A stretch of DNA of 64,000 nt from Trematomus loennbergii (GCA_012861695.1 JAAOOA010000016.1:25288197-25352196), one strand, 5' to 3'. Positions 11,516-30,550 are shown, counted from the stretch's first letter. Numbers and translations: made by a program. The notes: generated by a model from the sequence alone, not told the origin.

Positions 11516-11640
11516 CAGGTAGCAGCCTATTAGCTTAGCATAACAACTGGAAACTATAATAGTCTGGGGATTACCAAAACTGCCCAAAGCTCACCTATTC
11601 ATATGTTACATCTTGTTTGTTCAGTATGTAATCACATTGA
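11516..11640 (+). repeat. Decayed dispersed repeat, family U, copy 1
   Basis: The words CCTATTAGCTTAGCATAAC, ACTGGAAAC, CCAAA and AAAGCTCAC occur in the same order and spacing as in 30395-30550. ATGTTACATCTTGTTTG follows. It is an abundant fish interspersed repeat of class unknown to me; no TIR, duplication or coding remnant is seen. Confidence 0.45.
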
Positions 11641-14602
11641 GGAATTCAAGGCCAGTAGTTTCTGTATCTAACAAAAAAGACATGCTTGTAGTATGTATCT
11701 ATCTTTTAATGTCACATTTACAAATTCACAAACTGTTGAACTAATTCCTTCAGCTAATGCTCCTCCTCACAAGAATAAATAAAACATAGTTACACATAGA
11801 AAGGATGATAGCCACTGGCCACAGCATCGCGTGTCATATCTTTGTGTTGTGATCTGGGCCTGACAGTTGACATTGCTGTTACCCTCAAGCTGGTCTTCCA
11901 ACTGCAAAGTGCACAAAACCCTGTAGACACACATTTTGTGTACGTTTGTATAAGAAAGAGAGGCTATAGCTATGTTTAGCTTTCTGCCTCTATATCTTCC
12001 ACATTCACTGGACGTAAACATCTCCTCATATACTCATGGTGCATCTTGCAGAGAGAAAGTAGCTTGCAGTCAAATGAAATGAACACTACACGACCAGCTT
12101 AAACACGAATCTGACATGCAGTGCATTTGAGACTCAGCATTATTTTTAATGTATGGTCTATAAACATGTATGTAAGGGTGTGTGTGTGCTTATGTTTGCA
12201 GATAGTGTTTTGCTATATTTTAAGGTAATCAAAGTGTATATATTTAATGCATGTGTGCGTGTACTAATGGTATGCAATAGATAAATTATACATCATTCTT
12301 ACTGTCAGTTCTGGTCCTCTGGGATCCGACCCCGATGAGTTCTCCCGCGATCCGGGAATAGGAGTATAATCGTGAATATCAGCTGGGAATTATCTTAATA
12401 GTAGAGATTCAGTGCATGGGATTTATTTCTATGTCCTCATACATCACAGAGCTCATAACTTACTGTTGTAGGGCGTTGAACCCTGGTTTATTATTTGTCC
12501 TGTGTGTAATGCATGTGTTTCTACATATGATGTTATAGCCCTGCAGGGAGGGACTGTTGAGGTAGGTCAGATTGATTGTGAATGAGGAGGCAGCCCAGTG
12601 GCACACCCTGATCCATCTTAATAAGATACTCGTTTTTTTACAAACAAACGTCATGATCCGCCAGTGGGGCGAGATCATACAGTAATCACTTGTTTCTTCA
12701 TGTCATAATTTTTATAAATGTGCATATTGAAAAAAACAAGCTTAGTGAGAGACTTCGTATCTAGAGGCTACAAAGAAAAATCTATCTCAAGAGATTTTGC
12801 GCTTCTCCCTTAAGTTCAAAGAACATTTCATGCATCAGAAACCCTACATGAACCTAAGTGACAGACTACAGCCAGCAACTGCTCTCAAGTCTATAAATAT
12901 ACTTTATGCTATAGTCTGAAGCACAGAAACAATGAAATCTAACTCTCTAGACACTAAAATCCATACATATACCTTTTATGAGATATGACCAGATGCTGTT
13001 TGCAAGTGTCCATTTCCCAAGGCTAAAAAAGTGAAAATGTTTCTTGACCATTGAATCACTTCAGACCTTTTTCCCTCTTATTTTCTCCCTATGAGGTTTT
13101 TATTTTAGAGTCATACTGTTACGTGACATGGACATATTCCCTGTTGTTTCCTCCCCCTCTGCTTCCTGTACGAGAGGAACGTGGGGGTGTCAGTAAGTTT
13201 GTTAAGGTAATTGGAGGTCTTTAATGAGATGACTGGTGACGGATGCCGACCAGAAGCTTGAAGCTGGGGGCTTCTCACCTGATTAAGATAAATGATTTAT
13301 TATTGTTCTTAAGGTTACAGGGAGGTTATGGTAATAGATGGACAGATCATCGAGAAGAGAAATGGATTAGGAGATGCTGAAGTTTCGTTCCACAATTTAA
13401 AACTCATCTTTTTGATACAAAACAAACGACGGAGACTCTTTCCTTTCTATTCGTCGGGGCAGAAAACCCACAAAATTGCAATTAGATCATAACCAAAACT
13501 CTCCATGGAAATGCAGGCTAATGAAATTCTTTTAGCGTTAGCAGCTATTAAGGGCAGAAACTTCCACCTCACCGATTATGTAATGAGGGAAACTCTGGAT
13601 AAGTAACTGCCTTTGCCTCCAAATTGAAAATGAAACATGAATTAGGAAAATCTGACAACTTCTTTTCATTCCAGCAGAGAAATTAAACGGCCAACATCAG
13701 TAAGTTAATATGTAATCATAATATTTAAAATGTATAGTTATTAATCAGCCAAAAAGAGTGGTTCCAGCCAAATGAAAGAGAGAGGAGAAATACATTCACG
13801 CTGCCATCTATCAGCAATGGCAGGTTGTCTATATGTTGGAGGACCGAGCTATCCCACAATGCCCTAGTGGCCATGCTGCCTATCTCCGTGGTGACAGGCA
13901 TCTCCCTGGTGAGCCATGATTGGATGAACGGACTGTCAGGGAGGAAAGGCCCCTTGAGTGTGTGTGTGTTGTGTATGTGTGTGTGTGAAGATATATTACC
14001 TCACACACTGACAGTGAGGAACGCCCTCATGCCTGCTTCATACCTCATGTGGTCACACACACTGACAGAAATGCATGTTTTTGTACCTTGTGAGGACCTT
14101 CTCATGACTTGCATTAATTTCTTGCCTAAGGAGAAACAGATACTAATGCAAAAGCAATCTGTGGAGCTGTGGTAAGGGCACTTGATATATGTAAGTGTCA
14201 TAGGTTTATATTGTTAAAATAAAGTATATATTATTATAAAGCTCAAATAACTAAGCAGATTTGTGGGAATTGAATATTTTAACCTAAAAAAACTAAACTT
14301 GGTGGATATGTTTACCCTGACTTTGAGATTTTCAGAACATTAAATTGTATTGCAATTAATGCAATAAGTTTGAACGGCTGTATTTATAAACTCCTCAAGA
14401 GACCAAGTGATGATAAAGATATACAATTATCTGGCTGTAGGTTGTAGTTAAGTATATTTTTCTGTACGATTATTACTTTAAGAAACTCGTAACTGAGCAC
14501 TATTAGTTTAACAGAGTGAGGCCAGTGGATGTAGGCTATCACCTGATCCTTTTTCCAATGTAGCACACGGACTCCCAAGACGCTATGTAGGACAAGATAG
14601 CA

Positions 14603-14621
14603 GGAGAGAGAGAGAGAGAGA
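14603..14621. repeat. Short (GA)n microsatellite
   Basis: About nine pure GA units. The Leu/Ser-rich minus-strand frame across it is an artefact. Confidence 0.9.
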
Positions 14622-16286
14622 AGGCCTCTGGCTCTCCTTCCTTCTGGTTTCAGCCTCATTTTAACTCTCAGGCATACTTTAAGACTTTACCACTATCAAC
14701 TCTTTCCATGTTATCTCTTTAAACTTTCTGTCACTGTTTCTAGCCCATCATTGCTTTCACTCTGCACCACTTATCTCAAGGAAGTATGGCAGTTTCAAAT
14801 TGATCTGATTCCATTAAATCTTTAGCAGTGTCCCCATTTGACACATGGAGACATCATTCATGAATGCCACTGTTATAGGCTGCTTTTACATTTAAGCTTA
14901 CACAATGTTGGTTTTCCATGCTAACACTTTTAACCACTATGAATGTAATGGAGCAATATTTAATATATCTATATATATATATTCAATATATCCCCGTACC
15001 GTTTAATACAGTATGTAATGCTAATAAATAAACTTAGCAATGCACGAACAAAGGCAGTGAAGAAGATGATTTCCAGCAAACAAACGCAATTAATGCTTAA
15101 GGGAATGCATTAGACCTGAAGGATGAACACAGTTTTGCTGAGAAACCTTAAATAACCACCAAATTAAACCTTAATACCTTATCGAGGAAGAGGATCATCT
15201 AAAACTGGCCATTGTGCAGCAAATGTCTTGGTATATGTTAGTATCTCAACAGAGCAAACATTTCCAGTTTTATTTTTGCAACTGTTTCAGATGAGCAAAT
15301 GAGATTTATTCTGTTTCATACCCGTTTACAGCTACAATTTGTCATTCTGTGACTCCATAGAAACGATGCTAGCAACCCACTACTATGTCCCATTTTAGGA
15401 GCCACATGCTTCAAAGGACACAGCCTGTGTAGTCATTGGAGGATTGAGTCTGCATCTCTTCTTCAATAAACAATGGAGTCACCATAGCCTCATCTCTCAA
15501 TCTAAAAGCGTCTTGCGTGCATTAGATGTTCAATTTGGCGAAATGACTGAGACTGAAACACAGCTGGAGCTCAACTGTTACCCATAAACCAGCTCTCTAT
15601 CAGTGTAGTATATCTATCAGTGGCATCATGGAGTATTTCAATATGTCCCGGAAAAGCCAGGGACATTTAAATTGATTGGGCTAAAAATTCTCAATATTAA
15701 CACGGCGCTAATATTTAATCGTCGGACATGTTACTGTCCAATATGGATCGTGTTGGCTGTTTAATGGGAGTCTCTGACGTGTGGAGGTTTTTGTGCTCTG
15801 ACTGTGAATATTTCTTTAATTTGATTCAAAGCAAAGCCTGCCGCATTCTGAATGGTTGGCACCACTCAGAAAACAAGTGGGAGTAAATGACAATCAATAA
15901 AAAACACTGCATCAACAATATAACCATCAACAACTTATATGGTATAACAATAAGTGATGTAGACAGTGATGTAGAATGTAGACTAGCCTTGATGCTAAAA
16001 GAGTGTTTATTGACCAATATGCAATGAAAATGTATTAAAGTTTGTATTCCTCTAACTGGGTGGAAGAAAATGCTTTCTGAAAAAGACAAGTTTGTTTATT
16101 TCTCTGCAAGTGAGTGGTTTTATTGTCACATTTTTCACCACTTATGATATTTGACCAAGTGGCCAATATACTGCAAACCGTTTTAAAAGGATAGCTCGAT
16201 CTCTGTCTCTCTGTGTATAATTTATTAGATACTATATAGGCCCCCAAGCTAAACAGACGACAGGTAATTTAGGGCTGTAAATCGTT

Positions 16287-16304
16287 CACACACACACACA
16301 CACG

Positions 16305-16343
<39 letters not shown>
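16287..16343. repeat. (CA)n microsatellite with CG interruptions
   Basis: CA units are broken by CACGCACGCA at 16301-16310. It lies 118 bp from the oppositely oriented (TG)n array at 16462, forming a convergent pair. Confidence 0.95.
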
Positions 16344-16346
<3 letters not shown>

Positions 16347-16460
16347 CGACCACACACATAACACATACACACACCTACAGTTGCCCTTCTGTCTGTTGTA
16401 TATCAAACAGAGAACAAACAGGGTCAGACAGACACGAGCCATGCCCTGCTGTTTACACAG

Positions 16461-16565
<105 letters not shown>

Positions 16566-16789
16566 TTTAACATCCCCTTCTGTTGGGAAATCTGATCTGC
16601 AGTATTTGAAAGTGTCCCTCATATCTGGTTTTAAAATCTTTTTCTGTGATTTAACACATTTACAGTAAAGACAAGGCCAGAGTTAGTGTGTGTCACTTTG
16701 TGTCTCTTCCAAACCATTAAATAAATCCTCCATTACACATTCATCCTGCTTCCGCTGCTTCAATACAGTCAACCAAACTGTATGACCGG

Positions 16790-16791
<2 letters not shown>

Positions 16792-16854
<63 letters not shown>

Positions 16855-16860
16855 CCCACA

Positions 16861-16914
<54 letters not shown>
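16792..16914. repeat. (CA)n microsatellite with phase shifts
   Basis: A CA array interrupted by CACCACAC at about 16829-16832 and 16866-16870 and by CACCCACA at about 16854-16858. The first two are single-base losses of A rather than substitutions. Confidence 0.96.
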
Positions 16915-19059
<2,145 letters not shown>

Positions 19060-19132
<73 letters not shown>

Positions 19133-19153
19133 CACACACACACACACACACAC
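19060..19153. repeat. (CA)n microsatellite
   Basis: A CA array with one phase shift (CACAACAC, a lost C) near 19131. It is paired convergently with (TG)n at 19268, with a spacer of 114 bp. Confidence 0.96.
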
Positions 19154-19267
19154 CTACACACCACTGGTCATGCAGGTATTCAATTAGACCTATGCGTATT
19201 GCTTTAGCGTGCCACAGAAAGAAGGCCTTAGTGCTGTGCTGTTCATTTCCACTGGCTCTTTAAAAGT

Positions 19268-19290
19268 ATGTGTGTGTGTGTGTGTGTGTG

Positions 19291-19369
<79 letters not shown>

Positions 19370-19380
19370 TGTGTGTGTGT

Positions 19381-19425
<45 letters not shown>
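19268..19425. repeat. (TG)n microsatellite with multiple phase shifts
   Basis: A 158-bp TG array with TT at about 19290 and GG at about 19336, 19362 and 19381. Every interruption equals loss of one base from a dinucleotide, which is typical of long-read indel error or slippage. Confidence 0.96.
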
Positions 19426-19428
<3 letters not shown>

Positions 19429-19581
19429 GGGGATGTGCTTTTTAGTATTAGCATGTTAGTTCTTTCCAGACCAAACCAACTGACATGAAAAAGAAAAATG
19501 AAATATGGGTAAAATAACACAGAATAATCATAATGAATGACAGTAGGAAGAGAAAGGCAAGAAAAAATAGGTTATTTTGGA

Positions 19582-19978
19582 TTAAAAGGCATTATTATGC
19601 TCATTTTCAAGTTTGACTTTAATGCTCAAAAAGCTCTTTTTCTCATACTACCTGTGCTGCAGCACCTCTTTTCACCCTCTGTCCGAAACCAGAGCCCAAT
19701 CTGCTCTGATTGGTTAGCTGGCCAGCTCTGTTGTGATTGGTCAACCCTTAAGAGATGTCCCGCCCCTTAGCCTATCACGTACAATGTGTTGGAGTGCTAG
19801 CCAATATAAGCGAAATTGTAACGTAGTGATGTCACTATGTTAAGGTAATAAACAGATGACTACAATTAAGACGTTTCAGGCACTTTGGGTTTTTAGACAT
19901 TTCAGACCATGAAAAAAAAACGATATACCACACTACAGGAAAGGGGAATCCCAAAAAGCCTAATAGGGCCTCTTCTAA
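19582..19978 (+). mobile_element. Decayed TTAA-type MITE, family B, copy 1
   Basis: The left end is TTAA then AAGGCATTATTATGCTCATT. The right end is AAGCCTAATAGGGCCTCTTCTAA, a damaged inverse of the left. An internal block (CTCATACTACCTGTGCTGCA, then CACCTCTTTTCACCCTCTGTC and CTGCTCTGATTGGTTAGCTGG) is nearly identical to 52776-53047. The right TTAA has decayed to CTAA. No transposase. The piggyBac-like assignment rests on TTAA and end sequence and is inference. Confidence 0.65.
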
Positions 19979-20210
19979 GTGGGGTACATGAAGGGGGATT
20001 AAAGAATAAGTTCATGTTCACAGTGTACAGTTTGGTTCTACTCGAGTGCCTATGAGCAAAGTCCAGCCTTATATTATGTTAGCCCCCTATAGACCTCCAT
20101 GCCTTTCTCCTTCTCTATTTCCATCCCAATTTCGTTCCCCCTCTTGGGAATGTCTCAAAGGAATGTTTCCATTCCCAAGCATTAAAAAAAGACAAAGTTG
20201 GTGGGGTCAG

Positions 20211-20230
20211 TGTGTGTGTGTGTGTGTGTG
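20211..20230. repeat. Short (TG)n microsatellite
   Basis: Ten pure TG units, about 75 bp before a much longer array. Confidence 0.93.
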
Positions 20231-20302
20231 CATTTGTGTGTGTCTGCCTGCCTGGCTGCATAGTTCTGTGTGTGTCAATTGGAGAGCAAGAGTGAAAAAG
20301 AG

Positions 20303-20418
<116 letters not shown>

Positions 20419-20515
20419 ATGTGTGCTGTTATTGATCAGGTCTCTCCTCCACCATTGGTTATCGGGGAAGGCAGCAGGCCCTGCACACTGCTGCACATTA
20501 CTCAATGTACACACA

Positions 20516-20516
<1 letters not shown>

Positions 20517-20600
<84 letters not shown>
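20517..20600. repeat. (CA)n microsatellite, pure
   Basis: About 42 CA units, the downstream arm of the convergent pair with 20306-20416. Confidence 0.97.
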
Positions 20601-20602
<2 letters not shown>

Positions 20603-22778
20603 GCTCTCCCTCTATCCTCTTTTTCCATCCCCTAATAGCAGATAATGTATTTAAATGAAACCCAAATGGAAGCGGACTTTGTGAATACACATGATTAGAT
20701 GCATTCAGATTAAGTATCGAGCCATACAGGTTGTTTTAAACCATCCCATCCTCATCCATCATCCTTATGGTCCGAAAAAGAAATCCCATCCTCATTTCCA
20801 TCCTGCTCACAGGGAGAGGAATGTCAAATATGATGAAAGTCACAGGACTGAAATAAAAGTGTTGCTTAAGTTTCTTCCTCTCAGGTGCTTTAAGATAAAC
20901 ACTTATCGTAATGAATTTGTACTGCACTTAAACTTAATCATATCCAATCTTATTTGCTCACAGCATCTGTTCATTGCCTTACCAGCATTTCTATGGAAGA
21001 CATACATGCTGTTTTTCTCTAGGATTGACATAAGGCAATCCCATAAACTCACTCTGTAGGACCAGAAATATTTCAGTATTCCTATATCCTCCCTTCTGTG
21101 TGACAGGAGGTCATTTCAGCTATCTGTAGTTACAGTATTCTGTCAGATTGATCCCTGGAGCGTGTTCCTGCTCGTCCCTACTGTCAGTCAGACTCCTCGT
21201 TCTCCTCCTCAAACCTCCTGGATGTATGAAGTGGATCTTAAGTGGAAATCAATGAAGGGCTGCAGCTCTCCCCTGCACTCATCTCCGCTGACTGAGACGG
21301 AGAGGCTCAACACGCACAGTGGGCTGTTGTCCACTCAGCAGAGGACTAAACACTGTGCTAAACAGTACCCAGCACAGTGGACATAGACCAAATGGAAGTA
21401 ACTTTTGAACATTGTGTTTAGAGTTAAAATAACCACAGTACTGCTGGTAATTGACTACAAAAGTAACGTGACTTCTGTTTCTACACCAGGGTAAAAGTCT
21501 GGTGTTTTTGGCCACCTTTCTTCTCTTTAAATCCTCCTACAAACTAACTTTGTTGTCGTTTGTACTTACGGTTTTGAGATTTCGTGGATTACATACTAAT
21601 GAATTTAGGGGCTATGGAGTATGAGAACAGCTTGAGACAGTAGCCTCTATGGAGACAGGCTTTAAAGTGTCTATGCAGCTATGATATAGACTCTGTTAAC
21701 ACAGCAAAAGGTTATTGTATTCATTAGTCTCTGTTCACTTTACATACTGTGACTTTTAAATGAGTTCAGGTCCCAAGACATCTGGCCACACAACTCATGT
21801 CTGCTCTGACTAAAGAGTAAATGGACTATGAGTTTGACTTCATTATAATGCAGAGGTAGAAGGTCCTGCCTAGTCTCTCAGGTGGACTACAGATTGAAAT
21901 ACACTCTGGCTACCATTAAATACAATGGAGTTCAAAGGGGAAGATTAAATACACGTACTGCAGCTCTGTGTCTCTGCCTCTGCCTCTCTCTACGTGTCTC
22001 TAGAGTCATTTAAACCCATATCACTTAAGTTAAATTTACTCATAAAGTGTGAACAAAGAGTTCATCAGTCTCTGGCTTTGAACTTTTTGCTAAGGGTCAT
22101 AACACTCTACTGAACCCCCAAGTGACTCAAATTAAATGAAGACTTTTACTGCTTCAAAGCTGTCGTCGTAAGATGTCAACAGTCTGGTTGTTTACCCCCC
22201 TTCTAATTGGCTCTGCATGTGCATTTCAACATGAAATATGAATAAGAGTTGTGTACTCATTGGGTCTTTTAACGTGCCTCAGCCAATCAGAGGTCATGAG
22301 CAGTTATCCGTTTTGTATTTATTATTCTACCAGCGGTCCTCAGTGTTTTAGAAGTGTCCTGTATCTGAGGCTGAATGTCAAGAAGCTTTCCTAATGAACT
22401 TTAAGCCAGTGCTCTGCTGGGAAGCAGCGTGGTACGACATCTGTCATAACACAATCAGTCACACACACATCCATACGCACACAGGGAGACAGAGAGAGCA
22501 GGGCAACAGGTGTGCTTTCTATGCAAGTATTCCCTCACCACCTCTCTCTTAAATTCCCATCTTCTCTCCCTTCTTATTTTTAAATGTCTATTTAACCATG
22601 CAATGAATGTGTTGTTGTCTAACTCTATTGGAAACAATGCCATGTAACAACAAACTGCGAACACTTTTACTTAACTCCGTCACAAAAGCAGTGTCTTCTT
22701 AGAAAGTAGAACATCCACTGATCAATCGTGGGTTTCTCCTTTTGATCATAACCAAAGTTGTTTCCCTGGGCAAGACTC
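20601..22778. other. Anonymous non-coding DNA
   Basis: No gene or transposon recognised. Positions 21162-21386 carry a 74-codon plus-strand frame in locally GC-richer sequence, but it has no known motif and no convincing splice sites. The rest is ordinary AT-rich intergenic DNA. Confidence 0.5.
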
Positions 22779-22781
22779 TTA

Positions 22782-23355
22782 CGGCCCGTCCACACAGCAG
22801 CGTTAAAAAAATCTTGGAGGTGGGCGTATCTGAAGCTTGGGGATTTTTTTGCGAGCAAGGCACCAACAACCAATCACATGAATCTCCCGCCCCGACATAT
22901 GAAGCAAAAAAGTTTGAAGTAAACTGGATATAAACTCCCCAAACAGGCGAAAACATACCACTGTCTCTGCCACCTCCCTCCATGCCTGGCTCCTCCGGTT
23001 TATATCCCGGTAGGTAAATAGGGACTGGTCATAAAGCACCGGGTGATTCCCTACCGCTAATTTCTTCTCCATTTTTGGAATATGAGGAAATGACCTGCGG
23101 TATGTCTCTCCCAGCATACACGCGTTTGATTGGCTAGCGCTTGAACTGTCAGATTTGCATACACGGGATTTGATTGGCTGACGCTTCCACCTCAGCTTCA
23201 AAAGTTGAACATTGCTCAACTTTGAATCCTGAAAATCTCCGCTCGCCTGCCCACAATGCAGTTCGGCGAAAAGTGAGGCAAATGACGTCACCCCATTCAA
23301 AGTGAATGGGCAGAAGCGTTTCAAGATTTTTTAACGCTGCTGTGTGGAAGGTCCG
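22782..23355. mobile_element. Harbinger-type MITE (574 bp)
   Basis: Inverted ends of nearly 40 bp: left CGGCCCGTCCACACAGCAGC then GTTAAAAAAATCTTG; right CAAGATTTTTTAACGCTGCT then GTGTGGAAGGTCCG. Flanks are TTA at 22779-22781 and TTA at 23356-23358. A 3-bp TTA/TAA duplication is the signature of PIF/Harbinger elements. The 173-codon minus-strand frame inside (22803-23324) has no DDE nuclease or Myb-like domain and is not a transposase, so the element is non-autonomous. Confidence 0.8.
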
Positions 23356-23358
23356 TTA

Positions 23359-24420
23359 AGATGATTGACTACAGTGCAAATGTGCCTTCTGTGGTATGTC
23401 TAGGTCACACATTTTCTCAGAGAGTGAGCGGTCTTCCCGTTCATTATTCCCGCTGGTAATTCCTGCTAATATTCCCAGCAGTATTCTGGTTAAATCGGGG
23501 TCAGTGATCTGTTTCCCAGTGGATACTGGCCTGCTTTCGTTCCCCACTTCCACTGTCCTGGTTCACCCACTTATTATTAGCATCTACCTAAGGCAATGTC
23601 TGAGTCTGTGTGTGTGTTGGTGTGAGTGTGCGTTGGTGTGTGTCTGGATCTCTAAAGGCGGCTGAAAATGGACCTTGAATTATTCATTATTCATTTTTTA
23701 AAGTTAGATGTTTTTTATCTTTAAAACAATGCTTACGATAACACGGTCTGATGTCTGATGCCTGTAAAACCAGCTTAGTATCAATGCTAGCATTCCTCAG
23801 AGACATCAATGGTTAGTGTTAGCCACAAGCTAACCACCTAGTAACAGACTGAAGCACCATGTTATCACTTTGAAATGACATTTTTTCCACACCAGCTGGT
23901 AGGAACTCCTCAGGGAAAGAGTTTGTATGTATTTGGTTCACAGTGTGCATATGTGTGTTTGTGTGTGGTGTGTGTATGCCTGATGCACTAGGCGTATCAT
24001 TAAAGGAGGCAGGGATTCACACAGTTTCCTGCAGGCTTTAGCACAGTAGGGGTTACACACACCGACACAAACAAACACACACCCTTCAGCCTCCTTAGTG
24101 TATTATGGATTTGACCTCTAATATGCTAATGCTCAGGGCGCAGGGTGTTTACAAGATGCGCAAACACACACTTTTCTGTGCACAACTGCAGAGTCATGCA
24201 GAAACACCCCACAACAAAGCTACTAATGGCAGATGCTAATGAAGAAAATGATGGTGCTCAGCATCAAGCAGCATGGGGGTTCTCTATCCCGTGGAAAGAC
24301 AAAGAGCTGTGAAAAAGTGGGAAAAAATTACATAATTGATTTAATAAACAGTGCAATGTCAGGCCTACTTAACAAGTCCCAGTGCACACACAACCAAACA
24401 CATTATATGCAGATAAATGC
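23359..24420. other. Anonymous non-coding DNA
   Basis: Short (TG)n-like runs at 23608-23644 and 23945-23972 but no long array. No gene recognised. Confidence 0.55.
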
Positions 24421-24428
24421 AATATTGC

Positions 24429-24736
24429 TAAGGATGTCCCGATCAGCTTTTTTTTGCTACCGATCCGATTCCGATCATTTGATTTTGACAATCTGCCGAT
24501 ACCAATTTTTCCCGATCCGATCTTTATGCAATGCATTAAGAGAAAAAAAAGGTAACAGATAACGGCTGGTCATCCAACGCGCATTTTTGTTTTGTAACAT
24601 TAAATAAAATAATAAAAATAATAAAAAAAAAAAAAAAAATCCCGATCCCCGATTTTTTTTCTCCCGATTCCGATCTTTTGAAAATCACGTGATCGGCTCC
24701 GATCCCCGATCACGTGATCGGATCGGGACATCTCTA
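24429..24736. mobile_element. hAT-type MITE, family H2
   Basis: Ends TAAGGATGTCCCGATC and GATCGGGACATCTCTA are inverted repeats (15 of 16). A perfect 8-bp duplication AATATTGC flanks it (24421-24428 and 24737-24744). Inside are many CCGATC/GATCGG words and two CACGTGATCGG motifs. An A-rich (AAAT)n/poly-A centre lies at about 24600-24640. The 8-bp duplication supports the hAT superfamily. It is 308 bp, non-coding and non-autonomous. The perfect duplication suggests a comparatively young insertion. Confidence 0.9.
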
Positions 24737-24744
24737 AATATTGC

Positions 24745-26105
24745 TTTCATAGAAATCTGGGTTCTTGTTTCTCTCTAGAAAATCTCAGGTCTCAGGTGAC
24801 CTGCAGAGTGTTTACTATGTGTGTTTAATCAAAGTGTGTCTTTGGCATCTCTGTATGTGTGTGTTTATAGTATGTGTGGCTTTCAGTCTTTTGTGTTAAA
24901 GCATTTTTATGTGTCTATGTGTGCTGCCCAATTAAACATAATAAGCCCACTGAAACCACAGACATCTACAGCGTTACAGACCACAACCATGCAGTGTGAT
25001 CCTGGGGCTAAAGTCTTGTGAGTCATTAAATGGAGTTATATGAAATTTCAATTATAAAACAGATATTTTTACACAAACTGTAATGTGCTGTGTTTTTTTA
25101 TTTTTGTTTATTAGACCAGATTTCTGCAGAGCTGGCTTCTGGTGAAATGCCCTCAACTGTTTTCTTTATGGCCCAGATAAGGATGTTGTCGAGCCAATGA
25201 CTGTATGATCCCCTGTATGTTGCGGACCACTGCAGCAACCTACATTTACTCGCCGCTGTCTGGATTCTTTCAGTATTGTTTTGGCGTCAGTGTTACAAGA
25301 CCCAAAACTTATTTCCTCTCACACATATCATTCCGACATTTTGTTTTCCTTTCCTCTGGCTATCTCTGTGTTTTTTCCTGCTCCAGCCTAACATCATCAC
25401 TGCTAATCATCCTCCACCGCTGGCTTACATATTGCGCTACTACCTGCTGCAGATGGGACTCTACTTAGGTAGCAGCTGGCTAAGAAGGAGGATGAGCATT
25501 CCAGATAGGAAAGCAAACAAAAGCACAACACTGACTCATTCAGTCTTATTCTCGTTTCAGAGCATCTGTAATAGAAAACAAATAGTGCCCAACCATCCTT
25601 GGGCTGAAAATGCATTCCTCAAAAGGGAAATAGCTATTTTGAATGACTTTTTTACCCTTTTTCTCGAATCACTATCAACAATTCGTCAACAGAATAGTGC
25701 AAGGATCTTTAGGCGAGGAAACCATTTTCTCCGTTCTAATGATAACTCTATATCAAAATATGTTTTTGGATCATGACTGCAATCAACGCTATGTTTTTGG
25801 GCACACTGTATCATATATTCCAATGCAGTGGGCAAATAAAAAAAGTGTCAGTCCTTCATTTAGCTTCCCTCACCTCTCTCACATCCTCATAACGTTTTTC
25901 CTTCTCTGTCCTACATCTTATTTCTTCAGCCCGGCGCTCTTCCTCAAACTCGCTTACTTTATAGATTTTGTTGAATCAGCACTAGCAGACCTTTTCTACA
26001 TGGTTTTACTAATCCCTCTGACATTTTTGCAAATCTCTACCTCACGCTCTGTCTTAGTCTCTGTAAGACTGTAACATTAGCAGAACGACAAAGAAGGGCT
26101 CCTAT
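24745..26105. other. Anonymous non-coding DNA
   Basis: The longest low-bias frame in the window (166 codons, 25276-25776 plus) lies here. It has no recognisable domain, a mixed hydrophobic/basic composition and no Kozak or splice context that stands out, so I treat it as a chance ORF. Confidence 0.55.
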
Positions 26106-26142
26106 CACACACACACAAACACACACACACACACACACACAA
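26106..26142. repeat. (CA)n microsatellite
   Basis: CA array with one AAAC interruption near 26117. It is paired convergently with the long (TG)n array 133 bp downstream. Confidence 0.93.
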
Positions 26143-26272
26143 CATAAATGCATACATAGTTTCATTACATTAAAAAATACCACACAATCATACTAGACAT
26201 AATCATCGATAGTTACACACATCTACTTCACTACAGGATACCAGCTCAGCCTTGAATGGTGACAAGTGTAGA

Positions 26273-30394
<4,122 letters not shown>

Positions 30395-30550
30395 TATATG
30401 AAGCCATCAGTTCATTAGCTTAGCCTAGCATGATGACTGGAAACAGCTAGGCCCGCTCTGTCCAAAAGTATCCCTATCAGCCTATTAGCACTTCTTAAGC
30501 CAACTCATTAAAACAATAATGTGTTTAATCCATCCTGCCGACACCATAAA
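30395..30550 (+). repeat. Decayed dispersed repeat, family U, copy 2
   Basis: TTAGCTTAGCCTAGCATGATG, ACTGGAAACAGCTAGGC, CTCTGTCCAAAAGTA and ATTAGCACTTCTTAAGC follow one another. They match in order the copy at 11516. This is a recognisable interspersed repeat of teleosts, but I cannot assign a class. Confidence 0.5.

Larger units (their letters stand above)
11013..16286. other. Anonymous DNA with possible regulatory stretches
   Basis: No exon found. Positions 11338-11385 hold, on the minus strand, CCAATAAAACCTTTGAATC, a likely LINE tail like that at 52240-52368. Minor (TG)n runs lie at 13959-13987 and a (GA)n run at 14603-14621. Stretches 13180-13420, 13480-13700 and 15640-15840 are of mixed composition and rich in TAAT/ATTA words with no repeat character; they are discussed as candidate conserved non-coding DNA. 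The ORFs, at most 116 codons, lack domains. Confidence 0.5.

Noticed and set aside
22803..23324. 173-codon minus-strand ORF
   Set aside because: It lies wholly inside the Harbinger-type MITE and lacks the catalytic DDE pattern or a Myb-like domain.
24429..24736. Initially taken as a simple palindromic regulatory block because of CACGTG repeats
   Set aside because: The perfect 8-bp duplication and TIRs show it is a transposon; the motifs are part of it.
25276..25776. 166-codon plus-strand ORF, one of the longest with low bias
   Set aside because: No domain, motif or splice context is recognisable, and overlapping frames in the same region are similar in length; consistent with chance in AT-rich DNA.
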